From: Porphyra umbilicalis
Taxonomy: Eukaryota > Rhodophyta > Bangiophyceae > Bangiales > Bangiaceae
Direction: 5' to 3'
Assembly: GCA_002049455.2 (NCBI GenBank)
Contig: KV918805.1
Span: forward strand, 186,001 to 250,000
DNA length: 64,000 bases
Shown piece by piece: positions 33,440-45,000 of this stretch. The notes beneath the pieces were generated by a model. It worked only from the letters and a program-made list of their open reading frames with translations, ran no database searches and was not told where the DNA came from. The position numbers and the translations under genes were made by a program. Each line of letters begins with the position of its first letter. Position 1 is the stretch's first letter.

Positions 33440-36313
33440 GAGTAGGGGCGTCGTGAGGTTACAGGGGAGGGGGGCGGCGGAGAGTCAGGATGAGCGTTGT
33501 CGCGTTGGGTGCCCATTTTCTTTCTCTGAAGCGCTGAGCGACGACACTCAATTTGTACGATTAATGAATGTTGACTGGGACGAGGTGGCTATCTCCCATG
33601 CCGCCGCACGCTGACCATCCCGGGCCAAGCCAAGACACACAGCCGAAAGCCAACCGCGTCCATCTCGCAACCCCCTCATACCTTGACCATCGGCGGTCCA
33701 TCAATGCGAGTGCGCACCCAGTACACTAGAACCACGCACCGAGGTCGACTAGCCCCGTGTCCGACAACGACAGGGCGGGGGCCAGCTCTGACGTGCCGTT
33801 GGATTGGCTGCAAGTGGCTGGAACAGTTGAGGACGTTGTCGACAGGCAGGACAGAAGCATCGTACTGATAACAAACGAAGAGAGACCGGTATGAGAACAT
33901 TTGTTTCACATGAGCATATCGAGGGAAAAGAACCGGCGAGGGCCCACAGCCGAGGGCTGTTGGCATCGTGAACCATGGGAAGAACGAGAACCAGAAAGCG
34001 AAAAGCAGCATTTGTTGGCAAAGAACCGATCCGGCCACAGAAAGGAAACCAGGCCTGGTGAGCAACGATGGTGAGTGGCTGTGATGGTGTGGACAGGATG
34101 CAATGTGACCGATTGTGAGAAGGGGCCGACGACGGTGTGGGCAGGGATGGCACGGGCGACAAAGACGCGCGGTGTGAGCTTGTGACAGGGACCTCACCCC
34201 ACACCGGGGTGACGTTAGCCCATCGCCGAGTGGAGACGACGCTCGACCCCCTTCCCTGGTTGCCTCCACGCAGTACGACTGATCCGCAGTGGCGGATCTC
34301 AATTTCTGAGGCCAGGAACGGGTGGTGTCGTCAGGATCGCACAAATCAGCGGGCGCACACTGTTTGCGATCCGTCGTGGTATCCTAGCATTTCTTCAAAA
34401 TTCTGAAAGAGCGATCACTCGCCCAGAGGTTTTCTTTACAGGCGACAGTTCTCGTGTCTGCAAGGATAACCACCCAACATGGACATTTATATACGTGTAC
34501 GTGTGCTGCTCAGAGACAGATTCTAAGCGATTTCATGACATCCCGGATCCCGAGACCACCGGGGCACATGGATTCCAGGTCGAAGGCACTTCGTTGGCCA
34601 ATAGTAACCTCGTGACCGAGCGGTCCACACTGGGCTGACGCAAACCATGACCCTCTCCGGGTGGCCATCTTTCAGAAAACCATCGTATGCGCTTATCTGT
34701 CGCTGACTTCCGCCGTGCGGAAGGTTACAGTTGACTTTCACCTGGAGGGCGGGCCCGGCGCTCCGGTGACAATTCCAAGGCGCAGGACGACCACGTGCCG
34801 GACTCCCCCAAAGCTGTCGAGTGCCATCAGTCACCGCGTTCTCTCTGGGCGTGGCGTCGAGTAAAGGTGGTGAAGGTTCTTGGCCTGGCCAGCCGTACGA
34901 ATCTTGGTTTCCTCTTCTTCACTTGCTGTCGGGCTCAGCAAGACATGCATGAGTTCATCATCACCTGGATGCTTCCTCCGAAGAAGCGTGGTCTAAGCGG
35001 AGCTGTGAGGCAGCCGGGTACGCGGAGGAAAACGGCAGGGCGGTTCGAGAAGATCACTGGAGGTGAGGGTTCCAGGATTGGTACCTGAATGCGTGAGGAA
35101 CGAGCGGTGGGAAAGGATGTGCTGGGCGGACGTGACAATAGTGGAGTTGAGGCGACCCGAATCCGGTAGCATCAGCTAAGGTGTGCATAGGGGGAGGGTA
35201 CAGTCGCACCCAAGGCCTCTGAAGAAAACGCCGAGGCTACCAGAGCATGAGTACACAATTGCGACATAGCATCCTACATAGTACATCTGAGCGAGGTTGC
35301 CAGGTGTGGTCGATTTATGTGGGCCAGTTATGTGTTCTGCAAGGCTCGTGAAGCGACTGGAGAGCAGGAGGACGTTTGGTCAAAGCCACGGCGCCGTCTC
35401 GAGCAACTGCTCATGCCAGACCTGCGTCTCACTATCCAGAATGAAATGTCGCTTCAGCCCCACCGCTGTTTCTCACCATCAGGTGCCGCTCAGCAACGGT
35501 GGTGTCGGCACTTTATTTGTTAACAGGAACACAGCCTGCGACGATGCTCGGGTCGGGTCGGGTCCTCTCGGGCGAGGTGGGGTGAAGTAGGGTGGTGTGG
35601 GAGCGGTAGATGAGATGGAGTGCGAAGCGTGGATGATAGCGCAGTCGCGGCATTTGAATATCAACGGGAGTGAAGAAGGTACAACATGGAGATGTTCACG
35701 TCCTTTCATCGCGGGGACACCTATTACATCTTCTAGACAGGGCCCCGAGACTTTATTCTGGAGAACCCTAGAGGTGCTAGCCAGCCGACAGGCACTCCTG
35801 TCATAAAGAGCCTCACATCAATGGTGCCCTGTGCATGAAGATCACCCGTTCTTCCGTGCTTCTGAAGGCTTAACGACTGAGGTGCTAGCAATCTTCGGGA
35901 ATCTAGAGGCGCGGCGATGTACACGTCACTTCGACGCGGGTACACCTTTGACATCCTCTGGTTAGGACGCCGTCACATTCTTCCCGAGCACCCTTCAGGC
36001 GCTACACAGCGTTTTGTCCCCGATTGCTTAAAACTGAGAACTGCCAGATTCGAACACGCCCACGGGCGGTTCGCAGAACTGTCGCACATTGATCATGCGA
36101 TCAAATTATGCCCACTTTTTGTTGATCTTGGAGACAGAGCCCGCAGTGGAGTTCAGAAGTGCTCAAAGACCATCTGCACCGATATTCAGTGCGAATCATC
36201 CTCACACCAGCACCTGAAGATTCGGCAATTGTCCCGCGAAGTTGCTGCCACATGCTCATGAAGGATCATTACAATTCGCTGGTTCTGATCGCTGCTTCTG
36301 CGTATCGTGCTGC
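33440..36313. other. No gene recognised
   Basis: The largest open frame (34344-33676, minus, 222 codons) is Ser/Pro/Cys/Leu-rich without motif. Nothing else that I can support. Confidence 0.35.
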
Positions 36314-36406
36314 GAACTGTCCTGAAGTGGGAGTAAGATCATCCTGGGGATCGTGCTCAGGACTGTCCTGGCGTCGGAGTAGAATCATCTTCGAGATCGT
36401 CGTCAT
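36314..36406. repeat. Two tandem ~47-bp units
   Basis: GAACTGTCCTG..GGAGTAAGATCATCC..GGATCGT is followed directly by GACTGTCCTG..GGAGTAGAATCATCT..AGATCGT, about 75% identical. Confidence 0.6.
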
Positions 36407-36880
36407 AGATTGAGTGAACGAGTGCGCAAGCTTGGTCTAGATCCCTGCCTCAAGGACCCGATCGTAGATGATAGCCTGGACTACTTCGAGTGAAGTCGTG
36501 AGGAGGGCAAGACCTGCCCATGGGGCGTCGCTCATGGGCCACGAAACGTGTGCAGAGGGAGCCTCAATGTGACTTGGTAGTCGTGCGACGGACACGCTGT
36601 TTCCCGGCGCAGAGGGGATGGGAACTGGGTAAACATGCGTCGGCTCGCACATCGAGAATACCGTTAAGTCCCGGACGCACGCAGGCCCGATTTACCAATG
36701 ATTGGGTCTCCGTCCTGTGCTGAAAATTCCATCTCAGCTCAGTGGCAATCTCGTCCCGTATCATCCTAACACAGCACGTCCCGAACTCGCAATCCCCCGG
36801 TTCATTACATGTCAGAAGCACTCGCACCAGAATACGCAATCGCATGCGTGATATGTCAGATTCCACGATGGGCATTGGTC

Positions 36881-37594
36881 TAGGGTTGCTAAACGCGCCC
36901 CGAATTTTGGGGGCGCGGTATCATCCAGCCCCAGAAAGCGCCCGAAAGCGCCCCAAACGCACCGAAAAGCGCCCCAAAGCGCCTCAAGCGCCCATATAAA
37001 TTCAGTCTGAATCACGCATTGATAAAACAGAAGTACAGAAGTGGTGCCCGTGGCTACCCTCTCAAGTATCATGTAAAAGAGAGTTGCGCCTGGAACTACG
37101 ATCCACGGCCGATGGAGTACGCCAGGTCCGACGATAAACTACCCTATTTGCATTTCCGAGAGGTTGGGGATCCATCCCTCATTTTTCCGATGCATTACTG
37201 TGCAGCTCCGCTTTCTTTCGTACTGACAGTCATTCGTGGCCCCGACGCTCAGAGCGCCATCTGTGGGCGTGCCACGCATACGAGGGCAGTCGTCACAGGC
37301 TGGTGGCAAGATTTCTTTGGACGTCTGATAGACGATTGTCAGGGCTCCCTTCGGCTGGGACAGCAGCAGTTCATAGCTGCTGGGTCAGCAGCCTGCTTGT
37401 TGTCGGATGCCGTCGAGTTTTGACCGGCACTTGACAGTGTCACGTCTATACTTAGCTGAGCAGAAATTACAGTTTGTGCCCCAAAAGCGCCCCTTCCCAT
37501 ATGGGGCGCATGGCGCTTACGCACCAAAATCGCACTTTTAAGCGCGCCCTGAAAGCGCCCTTAAGCGCGCCCCGAGATGCGTTTAGCAACCCTA
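36881..37594. mobile_element. Non-autonomous hAT element (714 bp)
   Basis: Perfect 16-bp terminal inverted repeats (TAGGGTTGCTAAACGC) lie exactly inside an 8-bp target duplication CATTGGTC (36873-36880 and 37595-37602). The TAGGG start and the 8-bp duplication are diagnostic of hAT. Both subterminal regions carry many copies of AGCGCCC/GGGCGCT, as expected for transposase-binding repeats. The interior has an open frame of 134 codons opening with TTG and no recognisable domain, so mobility must depend on a transposase supplied elsewhere. Confidence 0.92.
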
Positions 37595-37913
37595 CATTGG
37601 TCTGAGCGGAAGGAGTGTCAAAATGTTTTTGTTCACGCTATTGACGGAATAGGCAGACATTTTGTTTGCGGAAGAGGCAGTCAGACTATCAGTTGAACAA
37701 GTCCTTACAGTTTCTTCGAATGACAGTCCCCGAGATGATCTGTGGGTCAGGATGACACTGCTTCTGGAACGATCCCAGAATCAGTCCCGAAGATGATCCG
37801 TTGAACGAGTCCAGAAACTGTAGTGATGAACTGCCCAATCACAGAGGTCACTCGAGAATCAGGCAATCTGAAATGTTGGATTCTCGCTGATCCACGAAAC
37901 TGTTGTGCACATG

Positions 37914-38212
37914 TGGCGCCTTACGATAAGATCGTCATTGCACTTGAGATCGGTCAAACCGATATACGGCCGCTTGAAGTTTTCTACAATTCTCAAGTCT
38001 CTCAGAAACCTCCCCGTACGGGGCCGTCAAGCCCGATTCTCAAAGTCGAGGAGAAATATGCCAGAAAGCATGTCACGATCAGTTCTTTGTATTCGGCCAT
38101 ATTGACGTGGAGATAGCCTCACAGGACAGATCTCGATGAGCTGAGTCGAACGGTGTGTCTAAGTCAAAAATGAAGCTCGCGCAAACAATGAGGATCTTAT
38201 CGTAAGGCGCCA
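37914..38212. mobile_element. 299-bp TIR element with 6-bp direct repeat flanks
   Basis: Inverted termini TGGCGCCTTACGATAAGATC extend to 27 bp with one mismatch. CACATG flanks both sides (37908-37913 and 38213-38218) and is the likely target duplication. The interior is non-coding. A 6-bp duplication does not point to one superfamily. Confidence 0.82.
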
Positions 38213-38933
38213 CACATGATCCTCCGAATCATGCTGAGGCAATCTCACAGGAGCTTTGCATCGCTATGGTGCGTGTCCCAAAAATGAGACATGCGCGTTT
38301 TCTGAAGGACTGACACATCACTGCACGGGCGCAGGCGGCGTGGGGTACGAGAAAATTCTCGACTGGCCTCCATGGAAAGAGCCTCTCCCGACGCGTGCTT
38401 GGCTGACAACTCCTTTATACCCGCCTGTGGGCCCTGTTCTGTGGACCTCTCAGATAGCCCCGATCTTGGAGCCAGTCTTTTTCAGGTTCTTGGGGTTAAA
38501 GGTTTGCAACGCCAAAGCTCATGTGCTAACTGGAGCTTCGATGAGGGATGTCTCAAATCGTGTTTTCCTCACAGGGGGCTACATGGGGGTCTCTTCCACA
38601 TTTTTATTGGTAAGGTGGTGCCCTTTTCTTCGTGCACAAGTTGTCAGTACATGCCTGCTCTAGTATCTGTGCATTTGATTGGGCCGCGTGGTTGTCACCT
38701 GTCGAAGTTACAAGGAATGACACTTTCCCCCATGACACGTCAGGATGTGCCGCCTCTGCTAGCACTGTCAGGGGCTATTCTGGAAGCACAGTGGGACCGA
38801 GTGGGTCACATTACATTATCGGACCGTTGCAGAAGGCCAGTGGGCCGAGAAAAAAAGAAAAAACCGCGATGTCTCGTTTTTGAGACACGCACCATATCTC
38901 AAGACAATCTTTCGCGTCTACTCGTTATAGATT
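38213..38933. other. No gene recognised
   Basis: A plus-strand frame of 212 codons (38372-39010) runs through here into the next element. It lacks motifs and its end lies inside a MITE, so I do not call it. Confidence 0.35.
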
Positions 38934-38935
38934 TA

Positions 38936-39334
38936 TTGCTGATCCCCGAATTTTGTCCTGCGGGACAGAGACAGAGACTGACTCTGAAGAAGAGCACTCT
39001 ATTGGTTTAAAATGACAGGAAGGAGGCATCGAAGCCAATAGAAAGCCCGCATTCTGTGCCAGGACCTTGCATCGAGCAGAACTCACTGTTTGCTGCCGCT
39101 TGATCCGCTTTTCTTGGCACGGAGCATGCTGCCCACGCGAGATCTTGAGATTTTTTACTGTCTCCTCGCCAGAAGTGCAGAAAAGCAGAGGAGCTGATGT
39201 TGATTTCCAGGCTGCATGGGCACATGGAAGCAATCAGGAGCACCAAGTCAGTCTCAGGGGCGCATCTGATTGGTGGAGAGAGTCGGTCCGCAAGTCAGTC
39301 TCTGTCCACCAGGACAAAATTCGGGGATCAGCAA
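38936..39334. mobile_element. 399-bp TA-flanked MITE
   Basis: Termini TTGCTGATCCCCGAATTTTG (25 bp perfect, then about ten more matching after two mismatches) are inverted copies of each other and sit inside TA on both sides (38934-38935, 39335-39336). This suggests a Tc1/mariner-type non-autonomous element. The interior shows no coding capacity. Confidence 0.87.
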
Positions 39335-39545
39335 TACAAGGCGGCAAATTTAGAACTATCCCGCCGATGAAATACCGACCCGCTGTGTAGCCGGCCGACG
39401 GGCGCCAGTACGATTTAAAATCAAGGGGTTGATTATTATTATTTTACCCCAGCCTAGGAATGAATGTATTCACACCTCCGAACGTGACTGCAGAGCCTTT
39501 CGATGTAGTTATGAATTTAGTAAATGAAAGTATTTCCGATGGAGA

Positions 39546-40831
39546 TTCCCTGGACTTTAGTCTATGGTACTTATCAACATGCGCATGGGGTCACACACAT
39601 AACTCTTTTTTTTCTCCAGTGCACGCGCGGGAGTACTTGCGGTTGGCCCCGTGTGCACACCTTTTCGGGCGGTACGCAGTGTATCGATCACTGCTGCGGG
39701 TCCTTTGGGCATGGTTCGGTGCACAACATGTGTCCAGCACTTTCTGTAGCTTTTCTCGTTTGTAGCATGTCAGCCGCGGTCATACGGACGCCGTACGTCG
39801 CTTTTCGTAGGATGTCCGGGTCAGTTGCCTCAGAATGAGGGTGGTGCGTTCAGACCCCCGGAAACGTCGATCTGGTCAGACGCGTGGACTGTATTTTGTG
39901 GTTAAGTCCGGCGATGGCGCTCCACGGGACAACGAAGGCACATTCTGTTCGAATTTTCAAGCAGACGCTCGCGACCCATCGTCCTGGAGGAGAGGGCTCC
40001 CGGACGGCCGGCGGGAGCTGCCGACGGCCGCACCACCGCAGTCGTCGGGGTTACCACCGCGGCGGCCGCACACACCCGACACACCCCCCGCGCGCGCGTC
40101 GGTGCGCCACCGCCCGCGACCAACACAGCCGGCGCACGGTCGGCCGTCGCGCCGACGAGGCGACCAGCCCCACCCACCCCCCCGCGCGCCCCCGCGCCGA
40201 CGCGGCGGCAGCGTTGACGGCGGCCCCGCCCGTTGTGGTGCCCCCCCACTCCTCGCCCCCGCCACTGTCTGACGGGGGACGAGCTCCGCCGTCGTTGGGA
40301 GCGGGGAAGGGCGCCGGAAGCGCCACCGCCGCCTCCCCTGCCGCGGCTGCCGCCGCTGTCGCGCCCGCCATCGCCGCAACTGCGACGGGTGGTGGCTGCG
40401 ACGGCGGTGGCGGCGGCGGCGGGCTGCGGTCCATGGCCCCACCGTCGCCGCTGCCGCCGCTAGCGGGCGTGCGCACCGCCGCCGACGCGCCGGCGGGGGG
40501 CGGCGGCGCGGAGTTCGACGGCGGCCTGCCTGCGGCAGCGGCGGCGGCGCCCAACGGCCGCGGCCGTGGCGACCGGGACGGGTGCGACGGCAGGCCAGCG
40601 GCGGTGTGCACGTCTGGAGGTGCGAGGGTATTCGTCTGCTTGTGGCTGGGGGGGGAGGCGCGGCGGTGACGGCGGCGGCGAGGGCGGCGGTGGCGGCGGT
40701 GCTTGTTGGCGGTGGCTTGTTTGCCGAGGATGCGCGGCCGCGCGAGGGGGGTGGTTCGCGTGGGCTGGTCGTCGGCGGCTGCTTCGCACGTTGTAAACAA
40801 GTCCAGGGTATTTCCGCGAACGCGTTTTCAG
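39546..40831 (+). repeat. Left arm of a long inverted repeat
   Basis: About 1,286 bp that match 53694-56107 in inverted orientation at high identity. Boundaries are sharp: the inner end is ...GCGTTTTCAGT at 40831, the outer end ...TTCCCTGGAC at 39546. The inner half is GC-rich with GGC/GCC triplets; the outer half is normal sequence. The minus strand has a long Pro/Ala/Arg-rich open frame (40800-40051) that starts at TTG rather than ATG; the other arm has the same frame but with indels, so I do not call a gene. Position 39836-39838 (TGA) is the unoccupied insertion site of the element found in the other arm. Confidence 0.9.
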
Positions 40832-41112
40832 TCATTCGCACTCTGTCGGTCGCCTGGGCCCGAAGGTGGCAACGAAATCTTATTGCCATTTCCTCGGTCG
40901 GGGTGTCAGCCACTATCGTCGCCATGCTTGCGGCATGGCGGTTGCAGCACTCCACACGCCGCGCCCGCGCAGTGCCCGGCACTCTGCCCGCGCTCCCCCG
41001 TCCCGACCGGGGGCGTCTGCTGTGTCCCCACCCGTCGCGACGGCACCCACCACCGCCGTCCCCCCCCGCCGGCGTGCGCGGCGGCCGCCCCGCGCGCTGC
41101 CGATCGAATGCC
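40832..41112 (+). promoter_or_regulatory. Probable RIC1 5' region
   Basis: Lies between the left arm and the RIC1 start codon. No TATA box is evident. The frame of RIC1 is open upstream through this stretch into the arm, so a longer N-terminus cannot be excluded, but homology begins only at the chosen ATG. Confidence 0.3.
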
Positions 41113-42010
41113 ATGGGGTACTTTGCGCTAGGCTGGTGCAAGGGCTACCGCTCCGCGGCGCCGCCGACGGGACCCCCCCCCCCCCCCCCCCCCCCCGACG
41201 CGGCCGACGCGGCGTCGGCGACGTCCCCCCTTCCCCCCCCATCTGACAATGGACTCAATGGGGCTGCCACTGGGGGCGCCCCGCCGTCGACGGGGGCGCC
41301 GCCCCCCGCCGCCGGCGCGCGCGCGCCGCTGGTGTGGCTCGGCGCCGACCCCGCCGGCCGCTACCTCGCCACCGCCACCGCCCGGGGCGTGTGCATCTGG
41401 TCGGCGGGCCAACACCGGGTGCTCCTCGGCCGCCACCACCTGGCGTGGGCGCCCCCAAGGACCGGCGGCGGCGGCGGCGGCAGCGGCGGCGGCGGCGGCG
41501 CGTCGGGCGACCGCGACGGCCAGCCGTCGACGCCCCGCGCCGCCGCCGGCGGCATCCGCCTCTGCGCGTGGTCCCCCTCTGGCACCGTCCTCGCGCTCGC
41601 CACCAGCGGCGGCCTCGTGCGCCTCCTGTCGGTGGCGGCGGCGCCCCTCCGCGACGGCCGGGCGGGCGTCCTCGACGTGCACGCGGGCGCGTCGGCAGCG
41701 ACGGCCGCGTCGCTCGCCGCCGACGGCGTTGGGGCGCCGCGGGAGCCGCTGCCGCCCGTCTCCACCACCGTCCTCGCCGACGTGGCGGTCGCACACGCGC
41801 CGTCGGGGGCGCTCGTGGCGCTCGCGCCGGCGGCGGCGGGGGCGCTCGCGGGCACCTCGGGGGGGGGCTCGTGTGCGTCGGCTGGGACGGGGTGCTGCTG
41901 TGGCGCACGCACGTGCCAGAGCTGCTGCGTCGGGGGGGGGGTTGGCCCACCTCGGGCTCCCGCGGGCGGCGCTCGCGCGCCTCGCCGCCGAGCGGTCGGC
42001 CGAGGCGGGC

Positions 42011-42044
<34 letters not shown>

Positions 42045-45000
42045 GGCAGGGCGACGGCGGTGTGCTGACCGTCGAGGGCATCAATGGCACGGCGGTGCCG
42101 GTGCCGCCGCTGCTGGGGATTGGGCCCCCGGCGGTGCCGTGCAGCGGCGGCGGCGGCGGCTGCAGCGGCGGCCACCCGCTCGCGACCGCCGAAGACCGGG
42201 ACGGGTGGCGGGTGCTCGGCGACCTCCTCACCGCGGCTGGGGAGGATAGCGGCGGCGGGGTGACGGCGATTGCGTACGAGCGGCGGCTCGGCTTGGTCGG
42301 CCTCGTGCTCGGCAGTGGCGCCGCCTTTCTCCTCCGCCTCCGCGCGGGGGGCGCCTCCGCCCGAGCTGCCGGGGGGGTTGTGGCTCCGCTCCGCGGGCGG
42401 GCTGTCCATTGCGCTGACGCCCGTGCGGCTGTTGGCGACGGTCGGGCGGCGGGATGGGGACGTGGAGCACTTTTCGCTCGGCGCGCTCGGGCGGGACTGG
42501 GGGTGGCGGACGTGGCGGCGGCGGCGGGTGCGGGGGGGGGACACCGAGCGAGAGCCTCGCGCCGTTTGCCGCGTCGCCGGGTGTGTCGATGGCGGCGGCG
42601 TTTGGGGATCCCCGCAGTGCCACCAGCGGCGGCGGCGGCGGCGGCGGGTGGGGGATGGGCCCCGACGGCTGCGCCGGCGCATCGTCGGCCGCCATGGACG
42701 GTGGTGGCGACGCGCGGTCGCTCCTCGCCCTGCGGGGTGCCCCCGCGGTGCGGCGGCTGTCCCTCTCCAGCTGGTACTTTGAGCCCGAGGACGTTGGCGG
42801 CGCGTCGGTGCTCTCCTGGTCGGCCGACGGCGCGGCGTTGGCGGTCGGGTGGGCGCGCCGCGGCTTGGCCGTGTGGTCCGTCTCGGGGTGCCGCCTCATG
42901 TGGACGCTGCCGCAAGTCGGTGGCCTCCTCCCGTCGACGCCCGCCGCGGCGCGGGCGGGGGGCCCGCCGAGGCGGGGGGGGCCCCCCCGCACCGGGCGGC
43001 CGCCCAAGCCGCACGCGCCTCGTGCACCCGATGGAGGCGGGCGTGGCGGCCGCCGGGTGGGCGCCGACGGGGCTCTTCCTCTGGGCCGCCCCGCGCCCGT
43101 CGGCGTCGGCGTCGGCGGTCGACGCGGCGGGCGGCGCGGATTTTTTGGAGTTTGCGTTTGCGCGCAGCGGCACGGCCGGCGCGACGGCGTTTGTGCACAA
43201 TGAGGCGACGCGCATTTCGCTGCTCGGGCCGGACCGGGTGTTGCTCTTGACGACGAGCGTCGCGGGCGGCGACGGCGGCGGCGGCGACGGCCGTGGCGGC
43301 GGCGGGGAGGAGGCCGACGCGGCGGGCGCGGCGGCGGCCGCCTCGGGCGACGGCGCCTACGCGTGGCAGCACGTGCTCATCCCCCTCGACTACTTGTGGT
43401 CGGCGTGGCCGCCGCGCCTCCTCGCCGTCAACGCGGCGGCGAGCCATGTGGCCATTGCGGGCGCGTCGGGGGTGGCCATCTGCCACGTGCGGACGCAGCG
43501 GTGGCGGATTTTTGGGGATGCGCCCGCCACCTCGTCGGCGGGGCGCATTCGGGCGGTGGGGCTCGCCTGGTTTGGCCGCCACGTCCTCGTCGCCAACGAG
43601 GTGCCGTCGGCGGCGGCGGTCAAGGCCGCGGCCCGCCGGGGGGGGGGGGGGTGGGGGGGGGGTCCCCGCCGGCGGCGTCGGCACCGCCGGCGGCGTCGAC
43701 ACCAGCTCGTACGAGCTGCTCGCGTACGCGCGCGACCGCTTTGACGCGTCGGGGTTGCAGGCGCGGCGCGCGCTCCCCAGCCGCCCCCTGCGCGTGGACG
43801 TGCGCGCCGACGGGTACGTGTTTGTGCTCTGCGCCGGCTCCCTCGGCATCATGTTTTGCGTCGTCGAGACGGGCGCGGGGCTCCTCGGGCTGGAAATGCA
43901 CGAGGTGTACGAGCTGCGGCTGCCGTCGGTGGTGCGCCGCCGCCCGCGGGCGGGGGCGCCGCCCAAGGGGGGGGGCGCCGCCTCCCCCGTCGCGTCGCCC
44001 CGGCTGGCCGCCTCGACGACGGGCTTTGATGTGGGGGATTACGGGTATCACGGGGACGTGGACGGCGACGCGGAGGGCGGTGGCGCCGCCGCCGCCGCCG
44101 CGTCGTCCGCATCCCTGTTGGAGGAGGAGGGCGACGATGAAGCGGAAGCCGCCTACCTCGTCCTCCCGTCGGGCGCGTCGGCGCTCGCCCCCGCCAGCGA
44201 GGAAGTCGCCGAAGTGCGCCTCTTCCCCCCGACCGACCGCGTGGGTGTCGGCGACGCGGCCGCCGCGGCGGTCGCCGCCCGCGGCTTGCCGTCGGCCGAA
44301 GGCGCGCCGACGCGCATGCTCATCCTGACGGCGGCGGGGGACTTGCTGCTGCTCGACGCCGAAGTCGGCATGTACGCGTCCTTGCTCGCCGACGTGGAGC
44401 AGCTGTGGTTTACGCCCGCCGACTGCCCGCCGCTGGATGGGGTGAGCGACGGCCTCCGGCCGCTGTGGTGGGCGTACGGAGCGGACGGGCTGCAGGTGTG
44501 CTTCCCCGACGGCATGGGGCGGGTGCTCGCGGCGCTCGACGCGTCTGCGGGGGGGCGGGGGCGGCCGCGGTCGGGCCGGCCGCCTCCTCGGCGTCGGCCG
44601 TGGCGCTGTCGGCGGTCGGGCCCGACGGGCGGTACGGCGGGGTGATTGTCGAGCAGTGGCTGGAGCTCGACCCAGAGGTGTACCCGCTCGGCCTCCTCGC
44701 CGCGTCGGGCTTGCTGGTCATTGGCACGACGCAGGGGTTGGATGTTGGCTCGGGGATTGGCGCCTTCCCCCGCCACGTCGTGCGCGTCAAGCGGCAGCCG
44801 GTGCTCCACACCCTCCTGCGGCACATCCTCGCGCGGGATATGGGCGTCGACGATGACGGCCGCGGCGCGCTGCGCGTCGCCCTGCGCGTTGCGCTGCGCT
44901 GCGCGTCGCAGCCACAGTTTGTCGACAGCCTCGAGTGGCTGCTGTACGAGGCGGTGCTCGAGCACAATGACGAGCGGCGGGGGCGCACGCGGTCGGCGGC

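Noticed and set aside
36040-36080. Second tRNA-like word (GTTCGAATC on minus)
   Set aside because: No pairing T-stem or other arms.
39884-40669. 261-codon plus-strand frame in the left arm
   Set aside because: Low-complexity Ala/Pro/Gly product that is not kept open in the other arm.
40051-40800. 249-codon minus-strand frame in the left arm
   Set aside because: Opens with TTG, and the equivalent frame in the right arm is broken by indels; no evidence of selection for the frame.
41128-43215. 695-codon open frame on the minus strand
   Set aside because: Antisense to the RIC1 propeller half, same composition effect.
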